A stretch of DNA of 64,000 bases from Paramecium pentaurelia (GCA_905183005.1 CAJJDO010000015.1:694587-758586); one strand, 5' to 3'. Shown: positions 1-13,106, counted from the stretch's first letter. Notes: generated by a model from the letters alone, not told the origin. Numbers and translations: made by a program.

Positions 1-1
1 T

Positions 2-82
2 GCAAGATCTTATGCAATTTCATCATTAAAAAGACATCCACAAATTAAGAGTCCATATTATGATTTTAAATCCTATGATTGA
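2..82 (+). CDS. C-terminal end of an unknown protein (partial)
   Basis: The frame is open from the window edge and ends at TGA 80-82. It gives a basic, Ser/Tyr-rich tail (SSLKRHPQIKSPYYDF). Only about 26 codons are visible, so the product cannot be named. It converges with the next minus-strand gene, whose stop lies 73 bp away. Confidence 0.45.
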   Translation, partial: ARSYAISSLKRHPQIKSPYYDFKSYD

Positions 83-154
83 AGTAGTAATTAACATTCA
101 GTTGAATTTTCACGAATTTTAAAGAATTCAAAATAAAGCAACAAATCTTATTCT

Positions 155-552
155 TCAGGCAATCTTATACCATTTGATCCACATACAGGCATCTTAATCT
201 AAATTTATAGATACTTTAATCAAATCTTGTTTCTCTATGTAATTCTATTTTAACAATTTAATTTGCTAAACTAATTGTCTTTCTACAAATACATTATACT
301 CCTTTTTCATTCCTAATTCCTCATTTTCTATATTTTCTTAATTGAAATCTTACCTATTACATCATCAAATACTATATCAATTTCATTTTCTACATTATCT
401 TCTCTCAATTCTTTCTATGCCACAAACTAATTCTACTAAAATAATGATACTTCTGGAGTGATTGTACATTTTACATAAATTTACACAAAGTTTTCATTTG
501 ACAACATTGGAACCTTAGTATTTATAGGTTTATCCTCTACAGGTTAACTCAT
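155..552 (-). CDS. Small hypothetical protein, one intron
   Basis: The ATG is at 552-550 (MSQPVEDKPINTKVP) and the TGA at 157-155. TAA and TAG are read as Gln. A 26-nt GTAAG..ATAG intron follows the segment VFDDVI and restores the frame to ENEELGMKKEYNVF. The protein is acidic and charged, roughly 120 residues, with no recognised domain, signal peptide or TM segment. It lies about 120 bp downstream of the next minus-strand gene. Confidence 0.5.
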
Positions 553-671
553 TTAATTAGCACCAAATAAACTCTTTTAAAATCGCTCTTCTCTTTATTA
601 CTATAATAACTTTAGATCTATTTGTTATTTCATTAATCAATATAAAATAAAAAATAAAGACAAATATTTAA

Positions 672-1449
672 TCACGTGTCTTCATTCTCTGTGGTGTGAG
701 GCCACGCATCTATAATTTCGCAATCATCCCAAGACATCTCAAATACACTAACCTTCTGTATTAAGTTGGAACTACTAATCATTTCCTGTTGTTGTTACAT
801 TTAACCATTCTGGATTATTTGACATCCATTCATGAGGTTGATGTATATAATACATTAGAACTTCATTCTTATATCGTATATATTCCTGAGGATTCTGAGT
901 TTCTCCTCTTAAAATCATTAATGTAGATTTAGATTTTAAGTACCATAATAAATAATGTCTAAAAGCTTATTTTCTATTCTTAACTATTTAATTATCTTCT
1001 TATATCTAAACCAAATGATCTCTCAACACTCTGAAACCAGTAATTTATTCCAATTATCTGTTATAGTACATACTGAATTATTTGGCATCATCAACTAATT
1101 CTGATAAGTAAGAAATGCAATCTTAGTCTTTATACATTGACTTTATAGCATGTCTTAATATGTTTCTGCAAATGTTCTTCTTATAATCTTTTTAATTCCT
1201 TTCCTTTTTCGATGATTTCTTTATTTTCTTATTTACAGTTTAACTACTTTCCTTCTTATTCACTTCTTAGTGATATAAATTAGGCTAATTAACAATGTTA
1301 GTTGATCTCTACTCAAAATCAATATCGAATGCTTAGAATGAATCATTTTTAAAAAGATTCAGTTTTTAATACTAAATTTTGTTGTTTTCTTCTATGTTCG
1401 AACTGAAATTATCGAAAGATTCAAAATCACTCAAGTATTGATGTAACAT
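672..1449 (-). CDS. Hypothetical charged protein; 3' end ambiguous
   Basis: The ATG is at 1449-1447 (MLHQYLSDFESFDNF). A long frame continues through a Lys-rich stretch and a core rich in aromatic and basic residues (RKQAFRHYLLWYLKSKST, then YYIHQPHEWMSNNPEWL). That frame stops at TGA 741-739. An overlapping frame in the same GC-richer stretch reads VFEMSWDDCEIIDAWPHTT and stops at 674-672. Either the first stop is correct, or an unrecognised intron or indel joins the two frames. The fold and function were not recognised. Confidence 0.5.
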
Positions 1450-1842
1450 TTTAGTTTGGATATTTTATTTTTTTTTAAATATTTCTTTTAATATTCAAAT
1501 CATCTATTTAATAATCTAAACACATTATTCTTTAATAATTATTAACTTTCTTGATGAATTCCGATTTAAGAAAAGATCACTTAATATTTACTATATTATA
1601 TAATAAATAAATATTTACTCTAAATTATTTATCCTAAAGTTTCTAATACTATTCATATACTCTTAATAAAACTTATTATTTCCTCTGAATTTTGTTGTCA
1701 TCAACTATACATCTAAAATTTCAATTATAATTATTAACTAATTAACAAAATCATAAACATGTTATTTATTTGATTCATAATTTAGATAAATTATTATTAT
1801 ATGGGATCTTGCTCAATCAAATAGCCATAAATTGTATAGAAC

Positions 1843-2704
1843 ATGAAAATAGAAAAACAATGCTCTAGTGAAGAATAAAATGAAGAAACCTAAAATATGT
1901 TTTAGCCTCCATTAAAAGCAAATGATGAAAATATCAGATTAGATACTGCTTAAGAAGAATGTGATATTTAGAAAAAGATATATTAACTTCAAATTACTAA
2001 AACAGAACCCTTAAAATTAGAATCTATAAATTCTATTGCAATGTACATTAAAGATGGTCTTGAAATTTAGATTAATTAAACAATCTCAGAATATGGCTTG
2101 ATCTCATTTAAGGATGGCAGCCAATATGAAGGATATTTTAAATAAGGATTAATCCATGGCTTTGGCAAATTCACAGATCTTGATAATAATATATATATTG
2201 GTGAATGGTTTCAAAATAAAAAACATGGTTATGGCAAGGAAGTAGTGATAAGTATCTATACTCTTATTTATAGATCATTATACATATCAAGGATAATTTG
2301 TTAACAATTCTAAACACGGTTAAGGTCATGTTTAATATGAAGATGACACAAGTTATGTAGGTTAATTTGAAAATAATCATCTAAATGGTTTTGGTGTTTA
2401 TCAAGGGTTAAATGGTTTAAGATATGAAGGAAATTGGGTAAATAATTAAATGGATGGTTAAGGAAAGTTAACATTATCAAATAAATCTATTTATGAAGGT
2501 TCTTTTAAGTAAAATAAAAAGCATGGTTATGGGATTTATACTTGGACTGATGGAAGACAATACAAGGGATATTGGAAGGATGATAATCAAGATGGTGAAG
2601 GAGAATTGGTTAAATAGGATGGTTAACCTGTACAAATTAAATATTAAGAGGGTAAACGAATTGCATCTAATCTAAAAATACTAAGTCCAATCAGTTTTGA
2701 TTGA
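1843..2704 (+). CDS. MORN-repeat protein
   Basis: The ATG is at 1843 and the TGA at 2702-2704, with a 22-nt intron at 2252-2273. After about 80 low-complexity N-terminal residues there are at least seven MORN repeats of the form Y-x-G-x-(W/F)-x-x-(N/G)-x-x-H/x-G-x-G. Examples are YEGYFKQGLIHGFGKF, YVGQFENNHLNGFGVY, YEGSFKQNKKHGYGIY and YKGYWKDDNQDGEGE. MORN arrays bind membranes or phospholipids and scaffold cytoskeletal complexes; in ciliates they occur alone or joined to PIP kinases. No kinase domain is present here, so a membrane or cortex scaffold role is inferred. Confidence 0.85.
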
Positions 2705-3206
2705 ATTTTAATCTTAGCAGAAGTTAACTTAAATCATATTAAAAATTTTGTAGCCTTTTTTATGTTTTATAAGATTAATGATTACAAAAAAACATTTTGT
2801 AAAAAGATTGAAATTGAAATTTAAATTCTATATTTTGAATTAAGTTTATTTTTCTGCATGAAACAAAAAATATAAAAAAAAATAACAAAAATGTTTTTGG
2901 TTAAATTGCAGTCTGAATTCTCAAAATTGTAATTTAGTATATATTGTTGATTAGTAGTATTGATAATAAATTTATGTATATCTGCATCTTATTTTGAAAA
3001 GAAATAGTGAAGTACTAGTCTTTTAAAATTACAAATCTTGTGATTCTTATAGTGAGAATATTATAAAAATTAAATAATTATAAAAATCAGTATTAAATAG
3101 TTGATCCAACTTATTGGAATATAAAATTTGAATTATATTAATTATATATAAATATGTATTTTAAGGTATCATATTGTAAGATCATAAATTTAGAATAAAG
3201 AATGAG
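2705..3206. other. AT-rich intergenic stretch
   Basis: About 500 bp between the MORN gene and the PUF gene. It is A/T homopolymer-rich with dense TGA in all frames examined. I see no gene, RNA or repeat. It should hold the PUF promoter, but no motif stands out. Confidence 0.5.
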
Positions 3207-4888
3207 ATGTCTTTCAATATCGGTATGATTTAAAAAATTATCAACAGCAGTATATTATGATATTATAAATATTCACTCCATAATCAAAATTTTAATTAAA
3301 TGGCATCTTAAAGTGAAGAAAAAGATTTAATAGGATCAATATTAAGTGGTAATTTATAATTAACTAATCGGAGATGATGAGATTAAATTAGTGTCAACTT
3401 TGTGCAAGAGAAGGAAGAATTTATCACTCAAATCAAAAGAATTCAATCCTGAATAACATATCAATTATCAAGATATTCACACATCAAATGCTAGTATAAT
3501 TTCTACAGGATAGGTATCATAATAGAAATAGCGAATATTTTTTCATACATAAACATCTATAGAAATGTATTTATTTATATATAAATAATCCATTTGTAGA
3601 CAGTCTTAATTATCTAGTGCTTTAATTTAAACATCAGAGTAAGAATTCTGTGGTTCAGCAGATAATTTTTAATGTATCGAAATTCAAATTATATCTGAAT
3701 AGAATTTGATTCAATAGAGAAACTGTAGATCAAATAAAAAGCCAAAAAACATCTTACTGTATAACCATTAGAATATTAACATACACAATATTAGTTTAAA
3801 AGTGATTAAAGTCTTGATGGAAAAATGTAACTTAGTTAAATGGATCTTGTAAATATAATTATTAAGAATTCTTAGGAATAAATATGTGGCAACCAATTAA
3901 TAAATAGAAAATTATAAAATGCTTTGGATGGTAATGATTGCAATCAGAAAAGACTCATTTTTTGTTAGGTTGAAAAAATATGTGTAAAAGCAGCAAAAGA
4001 CATGTTTGGTAATTATACAGTGTAAAAACTATTTGATGTTGCAGATTACGATTAAAAATTTAAATTATATTCTCTTTTGATTAGTCATATTTTGGAATTG
4101 TCAAAAAATTAATATGCTTGTAGAGTTGTTTAAAAAATGATAGAATTTGTCAAGTAACCATATATCTATTCAAAAGAGGTTCTCCTGAACAAATTGAATC
4201 ATTCTTCAAAACACTTTATCCATACATTTATTAATTATTAAATGATGTAAATGGTAATTATGTTTTGCTATCTTGTTTTGAAATATTAGACAAATCTGCA
4301 TTGCTTTTTATTATCCCATAAATTGAAGAATGTGTAATTAATTATATAAATATAAGATTCCAATTCTCTCAAAATAGACATATGGTTGTAGATTAATTCA
4401 AAAAGTTTTAGAACTTTATTCTTACGAAATAACCTAAAGGATTTTAGATATATTGATTTCTATAGCTTATTAATTATGTTATTAGGAATTTGGAAATTAT
4501 ATAATCTAATACCTTTTAAAGAGTGGACCATAAAAAGAAAGATTAATTATTTGCCAAATTATTTAGGAAAATTTCGAAAAATTAAGTATTAATAAGTTTG
4601 GTAGCAATACTGTTGAAAAATATATTGATTTAATGGGACCTTCATAAATTATTAAGAACTTATGTACAAAATCAAATGATTAGTACATTATTGATTAATT
4701 TTAGATTTGTATTTTATAACTTATCGATCCATCCTTTTGGAAATTATGTAATAAAAAAAGTTCTAATAAGTGGGGATCCTTCAGTTCATTATCTAAAATA
4801 ATTATTAAAACAGCATCCAGATCTTATTTAATAAATTAAAAACTCAGAATTCGGATAAAGAGTTGGTTTAATTTTGGATACTGTGTGA
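3207..4888 (+). CDS. Pumilio/PUF-family RNA-binding protein
   Basis: The start is taken at ATG 3207 (MSFNI), followed by a 25-nt intron. The N-terminal third is Gln/Ser-rich and low complexity. The C-terminal half is a PUM homology domain with canonical helical repeats: KAAKDMFGNYTVQKLFD, NQYACRVVQKMIEFV, NDVNGNYVLLSCFEIL, TYGCRLIQKVLEL, CYQEFGNYIIQYLLKSG, NKFGSNTVEKYIDLM and SNDQYIIDQF. Two 23-nt introns ending AAG lie inside the domain. In the last repeat, joining LIDPSF to GNYVIKKVL needs one T fewer at the TTTT run near 4735. PUF proteins bind 3' UTRs and control mRNA stability and translation. Confidence 0.85.
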
Positions 4889-4963
4889 GTTCCTTCAAAT
4901 TGTAATAGTAACTTGCTTATGAGTTTTTATTCTGTTCAAATATAAATAAATATTTAATAGAAT

Positions 4964-6382
4964 TCAGCATTGCATTCTCATCATAGTTAATTTTTCATCA
5001 GGCATTAAATTAGAACCTTTTCCTACATAAATAATTATTAATTGCTTCGGACAAATTAATTACTCTATTCTATTTTCAATATCTTTTCTAGTAATTCTAT
5101 TTATTTAATCTTTGAATTCCTCCAATTTATTCAATTTTCCTTTTAATATGATCTAAATAAACATTGTTTTATACATTCTCTAAATCATATAAAAGTTAAT
5201 CATGTTATCTTTATAAATTTGAATAAAATTTAGTTATAACAATATTCTTTGCTCTCATTATTTCATTATCACTTATAATTCTTAATTTTTTTATTTCTTC
5301 AATAGCTAAATTGTAAATCTCTTATTTCTATTTGTTAAAATATTATTTGTACATGTGTATTTATTCCTTTTAAATAAAGACCAAATAACCCAGAATCACT
5401 AAAACCATAAGATATACAACCAGCATTTGAGAGGAAATTGTTAAATTGTAATACTAAAATATAAGATTCTATTACATTAATCATAACATCTTGATTTAAC
5501 TTTGAATCCAATTTCACCACCTTATTCATCTAAATAGATTATATAATAAAAAGACCTAAATTTCCTAAAATCTCACAAATAACATTATCAATTTGTAAGT
5601 TTGCTTCATCTTATAAAGTAGGACCTTAAAAAAGAAGAATCACTTCAAAATCACTTGTAATTTGATTTTCAATTCTGATAGTTTAACTTTTAAATTATTC
5701 TAATTAATAGAATGGATTAAAAACTCTTTATAAGACTAAATATTTTAAAATTAAAATACATTCTTTATATTTATGAGTCAATTATTCAAAAATATAAACT
5801 ATTTCTTCATGTTTTCTTCTCCCTTAATAACCAATAAGACAATTAGTTTTTGTAATTTGAGTAGTTTAAAAGGTTTCAAAAGCTTTATTTTCTGGAATAA
5901 CATTTAATAATTTTAGTTATGGAAAACAGACTTTCAACAAAATTGATGATATTGAGCCATGAAGTTTTTACTATTAGACATTTAATAAATTTGAAATTTC
6001 TGAGAATTAGAATGGCATTTTTTATTTTTGAAATGCTACATTGCATATATATTCTGCAGCATTATTACAATCTTCATCCAAGAATAGACAATTTATATTA
6101 TGAAATTCTGGACCTATAATAAAATTAGCTATAGATTCAGATTCAAATAGGAATTTGCTAAATTAAAAAAAAAACTTTTTACTTTATATACAAATCTTAC
6201 ATAATTTTTAAGGATAATAATGAACCTTATTATAGATGATTTTCTGTTCGAATACCTCCTCTAAACATTATACAATAACTTCCATAAGGTTGGTTTGTAC
6301 ATTTTGTGTATAATGATATACCAGATTTAAGTGTTGTGATTTCTTATTAAATGATGTTAGAAAAGTAGAATTTTAATATCAT
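4964..6382 (-). CDS. Mitochondrial M16 peptidase-like subunit (MPP-alpha or bc1 core-like)
   Basis: The ATG is at 6382-6380 (MILKFYFSNIIQQEIT) and the TGA at 4966-4964. Several 23-25 nt introns restore the frame, for example one inside NTH/KQEIYNLAIEEI. M16 (insulinase/MPP/core) landmarks are the N-terminal GSYCIMFRGGIRTEN, an extended middle, SYGFSDSGLFGLYLKG, and the helical C-terminus. The zinc motif HxxEH expected after the first beta strand is absent. This fits a non-catalytic subunit, such as MPP-alpha or cytochrome bc1 core protein 2. Such subunits act in the mitochondrial matrix or inner membrane in presequence cleavage or complex III. Confidence 0.7.
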
Positions 6383-6440
6383 TTTGATAATTATATTAAT
6401 ATATATATATAAGTCATTAAAAAAAATGTAAAATAATGTC

Positions 6441-7653
6441 TCATTATTTATTTCTTAATTTTTTTAGAAGAGTATTAACAAATATTATAATTTTTCTAGT
6501 TTATCTGAAATTTAATCTAGGATCACAAGCAGTAGTATATTTTTTAGGATTGATATCTTCATCATTTTCTATACATTCAGTTACATCATAAGGTGTACAT
6601 TCTAAATGTAATCCTGCAGGTGTTTCATTCTATTATTCAAGAATTGTAAAGAATTATTAGATTTCATACATAATATCTTCTATTTTTCTTATCTTTCGAC
6701 CACTTTTATCCTAATTATTACCATGCATAGGATCTAAAAAAAATGAAATATTTAATTTTTCTTCTTATTTCCATTAAATAATGTCTTTTAATTTATCTAA
6801 CTTATTTTTCCCTAATCTAATAATAGCAAATGCTCTTCCATCTTCATTTTTTGGATTAATTAACTTAAATACATTAATAAATTCTATCTTATTAATTGTT
6901 TATCCAATCTAAATATATTATAAGAAATACTTTAATTCCAACAGGATTGTATAGTCCTTTAATAAAATTTGAATGTGCATGATCATGTAATCTAGTTCTA
7001 TCTCCTATCCAAGGAAAATGAGTATTAGATAAATAATATTACTTATCTTAATTTTATTTCACAAATGCTGATTCATATCCAAGATGTAAACATTCATGTG
7101 AAACCCATATTTATGAACCTTCATATTATTTTAGTGTCTCTAAACCTTTTTTAGCATAATGTGCTCCCAATAATAAGCGTGAAGGATCAGGATCTCTTTC
7201 ATCTCTACTTAATGAATTAATTAAATCTCCCCTATAATTTAATGTACCATCCTTTTCTAATAATTATGATCGTGGTTTTGCAAATTATCCACAAATCCTA
7301 CCAATTACTATTGCATCTAAAATTTAACCCATACGCTAAAATAACTTTGTTTTTATACATCATAAAAACTAAATTTCTCTTTCCAATGTTTTTCAGTACA
7401 TTCATCAAATACTTCTGCACAATCACCCAATTAAAGAACAAATTTCTCACCTTTACTAACTCGAATCATTTAATTCTTGAAAGTATTTATCTCTTCAAAA
7501 TTTAAGATTCCTGGAAGATTTTTTATTTTTTAAAGAGTATCTTAACTAATTTCAAATATATCATTACTATAATTGAGCATCTGAGTATAATGGTAATTAT
7601 AAGGCTTAATACTTTTTCCAACTATCTATACTCCATTCTTTATCTTAATTCAT
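6441..7653 (-). CDS. Type II 3-deoxy-7-phosphoheptulonate (DAHP) synthase
   Basis: The ATG is at 7653-7651 (MNQDKEWSIDSWKKYQALQ) and the TGA at 6443-6441. Class II DAHP synthase signatures run in order: WSxxSW..QxPxY near the start, KFVLQLGDCAEVFDE, IGRICGQFAKPRS, YRGD, DPDPSRLLLGAHYAKKGLE, WVSHECLHLGYE, FLDPMHGNN, TPAGLHLECTPYDVTEC and TTACDPRLN. The Cys and Glu of these blocks are metal ligands in the family. The enzyme condenses PEP and erythrose 4-phosphate, the first step of the shikimate pathway. Introns of 18-25 nt and internal TAA/TAG Gln codons show that it is a ciliate gene rather than bacterial contamination. The last ~20 codons look divergent. Confidence 0.85.
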
Positions 7654-8200
7654 AAATAAATTTTAATTTTGGTTCACAAACAATCGTATTTACTTAAATA
7701 TTGTAATCTCTTTGATTATTAACCTTAAATAACTTTAAAGATCACCTTCTATTTTTGATTTTAACAATATATTTTAATTTTACTATATATTTATATATCA
7801 TTTTAGTTTTAAACTATATCACAATTTTTTTGAATATCTAACGTGCTTTTTTTCTATTTACAAAAGAAATCAATTAAAATTGATGATTATTATTTCTTAA
7901 TAATTATAAATAAGCAAAATTTTATATATTTATATATATATACGTTAAATTGATATTTTAATTTCATATTCTTATCTATCATACTCCTAACATACTTTTT
8001 TATACATATTAATACATTCAAATGATGCTTACCGATCTACTTAAACTATTGTAATTGGTTTTATGATATAAAATTATGTTTACAAAGCAAAAAATGATTT
8101 TTAAGTTCTTGCTGAAGTTTAATAACTTTTAGGTTGAAAAATGAAAATAAGCATTTTATAAATGGAAATAACATTTTTTGGTTAATATAAAAAATAAAAG
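7654..8200. other. Divergent intergenic region
   Basis: About 550 bp between the DAHP synthase start (minus) and the surface-protein start (plus). It is A/T-rich with short TATATA runs near 7928-7940. It must contain both promoters. I see no coding frame or RNA gene in it. Confidence 0.5.
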
Positions 8201-11200
8201 ATGCTTGCACTTCTTCTTCTTATCATATATTAAGTCCAGACTTAAACAATTTAATCCAAAGCTATAGTTAAGGAATTTCCATCAGATGAAGACCTTTTTT
8301 CTATTACATTTTAAATCGCATCTACAGAGAAAATAAATACAATATCTATTGATCTTAAAGAACTTAAATGTTTATCAACATCAACAGTAAATAAATCATT
8401 TATTTCTTAGATAATACCAATTTTAATTTTTTAAAATGAACCAAATCCATATCAATTTACTATGAATTTTGAAAGTAATACTATAAGTGTTTATATGGAC
8501 TTTGGATAGGTGATTTATTCACAATTAGAAGTCTCATTTGAAGTCACTTAATTTTACTATCCAACTTTTAATCAAAATCTTAATTATTAAGTGAGAGTCA
8601 ATAATCAAGATATTAAAACTTTCAATGTAATTAGATAATAGAGAGTATTGGACTAATTAAAAATTTCAAGTGGATCATCTATAACATAATAATATACAGA
8701 TTTAAATATTGAGTTTATTAATACTTATAAAAACTATCTTTATGATGTAATTGTGATTAAATTTAATCCTATTTATGTATTTGATATAGAAATATCATCA
8801 TGTAAAGGAATTTAAAATATAGGAAAGGATTTAAATTATTGGACTAAAGACACTAATATATATATTCAACAAAAGACAGGAGATTTTGTAGAAAAAAGTA
8901 ATTAAAATCCAATAAAAATTAAACTAATAGATTTTCTAAATCCATATTATGTTGGAATAATTAATATAGAAGTATTAATATAACCAATTCAATTTATAGA
9001 TACATAAATTGTATCTTCACATGATTCTATTTATTATTAAGTTAAAAAATAGAAAAATTAATAGATTATTATAACTTAATAAAATAATTATATTAATTCA
9101 ATATCATAAATAGATTTGATAATTCATACTTAAAGATTTAATTAATATCTTTAATTGGAAATATATCTACCAAATAAATCATCATAAGATCTCATTATTA
9201 AATCAAATGATAATAATATGTAAGTAGAAATTCTCACAAGTGTTAATAAAAGTGTATAATTATTGAAATTAATTATCAATGAACCTAAAACTAATTATGA
9301 TATTAAATTAATAGTAGAAAATTATTAAAATATTGATATTCCTTGTTAAGAAAAAGGGTTTTACTTTTTGACTGAAATATTTGATTTTTCAGATGATTAA
9401 TTATAGATTTAATAAGGAAAAGGAATTTTAAATTTCATTCCAAATAATATTTAGTTGATATCAATTGAAACAACAAACAATTATATTACTTAAAGTGCAA
9501 AAACCATTATTAAATTTGGAATTGATATTACTATAAAATAAGATTGTAAATAATTAATTTTATATTCTAGCCTTATTGTTGATTATATTCAATGAAAATT
9601 TAAATATATCAAAAATTTCAACTTTGAATTAAATCATAAATGATAACACCATCAGTTTATATGGAGTATTCAATGAATAAAAATAAGAATATACAATTGA
9701 ATTTGAGAATATTATTAATCCTATTGTACCATGTAAATTTAATTATTTAGATTTATAAATAATTTATTTAAATTAGGCATTTGCAAGTAATTAGAATTAA
9801 ATTGAAATTGAAATTATACCTGAAATTATAACTATGAACAATTTAAATCTTGGTTATTTGATTACAAATACATATACAAATTTGAACTTAGATATTAATT
9901 TTAATTTATAACATCAATACTTCACCAATATTGAATTTACATTTGATGAATCAAATATAAATTTTAATTAAATTACTAAATAAATAGAATGTTATTTTGA
10001 TGCTGTATCTTACATTTGTTAAATACATCAAAACAAATTAACTATTTTTGGACTTCGACTAATAAAAACATCAGCACATTTAGAAATTTTACATTTTCCA
10101 TATCCAAGATCACTATAATCATTAATTATAAAATCAGTCAGATAATTAAATAGCAGCATAATTTTATCAGAAACATCAGATGTTTATTAGATTTAACCTA
10201 TATACTAAAGAGAATTCAATAAATTTTAGATTTCTTTATAATCTGTCATTAAGAAATTATAAATAATACCAATGAATATTATCCTTATTCCTTCATAAGA
10301 TATTTTAAATTAAGAATACTTAATTTTTAAATTTGATAATTATTTTACAATCGAAAGTGATTCATAATGCTAAATTAATAATGATATTGTAAATATTGAA
10401 TGTGAATTCACAGATAGATAAATTAAAATTTTAATTACAAGTGGAACTTTAATTCATAGTATGAGTTATAGTATACTAATAAATAAAATAAAAGTAATTA
10501 GAGAATATCAAACTTTATAATTGAGTGCCTTCACTTAAAACAATTATCTATAATAATAATCATTTTATCAATATAAGATTAAATAATTATCATAATCAAC
10601 TGAATTTGTAGATTTTACATTTGATCCTTTAAATATTGATTTTTCTAGCTAAAGTAATTATAATTTATTTTTTGAAAATGCAATTAATATACCTATTAAT
10701 GGATATTTATAATTATCATCCACCTAATTAAGTATAGACTTTTTATAAGGATAAGTAATTTAAGTTTCTGGGGAAGAAGATATTTCTTATACAAAAATAA
10801 TTAAATAAAACTAAAAATATAGTTTATAATTCTATTTCAGTAAAGAAGTATATAGTGGAATGCATCTATTTAAAATGCAAAATATTAGTAATCCACTTTA
10901 TTAACAAAGAAAAGAGTATTATACTTTTGAATTGTAAAGTTATGATTAATACAATAATCTTTTAGAATTTAAAGAGTATGATCTTTATTCCATTTTTATA
11001 TGTCCTTAATCAAAATGTTAAATTTGTAATTAATAAGAATTTTGTGATAAATGTGAAGCAGATTATATATTATATCAAGGTTAATGTTTAAAATAATGTC
11101 CAACCAAAACAGTTCTGATTGATAATAAATGTTAAAGATGCAATGCAGGTTCAACTTGTTTATAATGCAGTAATATTGATACTGTTTTATGTACTAGATG

Positions 11201-12083
11201 TAATGATGGTTATGATTTAATTAATGGATTTTGCATATGGACAACAATATTAAATTCAACTTAGAATGTAAATTCATCAAATAATACATCTAATGATAAT
11301 ATTCACAATGATACTACTATTTTAACAAATAAAACTATTTAATAATAATAATAATAAATTTATGATATTCATATATTTGCAATTATTGTATTATCATTTG
11401 CAATCATATTTATATTAAGAAATATATTTAGGAAATAAACAGATTTTAATAATGCATTATTAGCTTTTACTGGAATTTCTGATTTTGTTTTATCATATAT
11501 CCTATTTGTTATTATTATGATAAATTATACTATATCTTAATCTATTATTTCATTGACTTTATGTTTTGTTACAATTATTTAACAACTTTATGCTTATCAA
11601 ACAATTAAATTGCCATTATAAATAGATATTGCTTATTAAAAATGTTAAGATAGTAATAGAATTGCTAAAATATTTAAATTTTTTGTTTTATTTATTGATT
11701 GGAAGACAATCTTTATTCATAAATCAGGGATCACTAATTCATAATTATTTTCTATTCATTTTCAAGGTGAAATCAAACTTAAAAGATTATTTAACTTTTT
11801 GTTTCTTGTTAAAATTTTCATTAATATAACTAATTTAGCAATGTTAGGAGTAATTTTAATTTCATAAAATTAAATAGCTTAATTAATATATGAATCAATT
11901 TTTTATAATTTGGCTATGATTATCATTTAATTAAATAAGATTTATGAAATTAAGAATTCTTTGAAAAATGATATACCTATTGATATAATGACAGATAAAC
12001 TGAATCAAGATAATGAGAACTAAAATTAATTTAAAAACACAAGCAAAGTTACTCCAGAAACAGTCATTATATCATAAAACTGA
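8201..12083 (+). CDS. Giant secretory-pathway membrane protein with Cys-rich furin-like region
   Basis: The ATG is at 8201 and the TGA at 12081-12083. One 25-nt intron (9546-9570) removes the only frame break. The product is about 1,285 residues. It has an N-terminal signal peptide (MLALLLLIIYQVQT), about 900 residues of beta-rich Asn/Gln-rich ectodomain, and a Cys-rich EGF/furin-like stretch (CPQSKCQICNQQEFCDKC, then CNAGSTCLQCSN and CTRCNDGYDL). A poly-Gln run follows, then four or five TM helices, the first being HIFAIIVLSFAIIFIL. A short cytoplasmic tail ends the protein. This architecture is typical of large Paramecium surface-protein families. Ligand and function are unknown. Confidence 0.8.
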
Positions 12084-12174
12084 TTTCTTTTTTTTTTATT
12101 TATTATAATTTATTTATATAATTAAAAAAATTTAACGAACATAGACTTTAAATTTAAGTTAACATAAAATAGAA

Positions 12175-12501
12175 ATGAAATTAAGAATAATAATAAGAGC
12201 ACAAATGTTATATTCTAAAAATTTCAGAAAAAATAAATATGATGATCTAAATTTCTTTAATAATTTTTAAGTAAAAGAGAGATTAGAAGAAAATAGTATC
12301 TAAAAATCAAGAGAATAATTTATAATGAGATTGAAAAATATATGTAGCTTATTTTTAAAGATACATGAAAAATAAACTTAAATTCTTAATAATTTTGAAT
12401 AGTCATTACACTACTTAAACTTTGTGTCTATAAAAGCATAATTTTATTAGTAAAATTTTATTATTTAGATTAATGAAATAATTAAATCAATATTAGACTG
12501 A
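12175..12501 (+). CDS. Possible small gene, exon structure unresolved
   Basis: An unspliced frame of 108 codons runs from ATG 12175 (MKLRIIIRAQMLYSK) to TGA 12499-12501. A 19-nt GTAAAA..TTAG candidate intron near 12451 would instead join it to coding-like frames that run to about 12830 (for example TITASYIGSTLVCYQ). No domain is recognised. The 3' end and even the reading frame of the downstream part are uncertain. Confidence 0.35.
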
Positions 12502-13106
12502 AAGTTTGACTAAGATGGGTAGAGAAAATATAAAAAACAAACTTAAATGTTTGATTCCCAATTATAATAACTAGAAATTAATTGTTAATAAAGAGAAGTT
12601 AATCAATCAGAGTTCAACCAATACTCATGATAACTCAAAAATTAGTGTGTTAATAAAAGAAACCAATTAAATGAATCTCAAAATTGTTAGTAAAAAATGG
12701 TTAATGAAAAAGAGGCTTCTACAATAACAGCTTCCTATATTGGATCGACCTTAGTTTGTTATTAAACCTTAGATTATACTAAAATTATTTGTTAATTGTT
12801 AAACAAAACAAAAACATTGAATTTCCAATTATTTATTAATATAATTAAAATCATAAATCAAGTTTAATTTATTTTTATTAAGTATTTTAATTTATACTTT
12901 TACTCAAAAATTTATTTAACCTTATATAAACTAATATACTATTTTATTTAAAAATGTTATATGGATTTATTATTTTAAAATAGAATATAATTCACTAAAT
13001 ATTCTTGATCTAATCATAACAATCCAATATCTATTCAAGTTGGATATTTTTTTTATTTACCTCTTTATACATATACCAATCTTATGAAAAATACACATCA
13101 TTTAAT

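Noticed and set aside
7242..7505. Plus-strand open frame of 87 codons
   Set aside because: Antisense to conserved DAHP synthase blocks.
6441..7653. Bacterial contamination as the source of the DAHP synthase
   Set aside because: The gene uses TAA and TAG as Gln and contains 18-25 nt introns, which a bacterial fragment would not.
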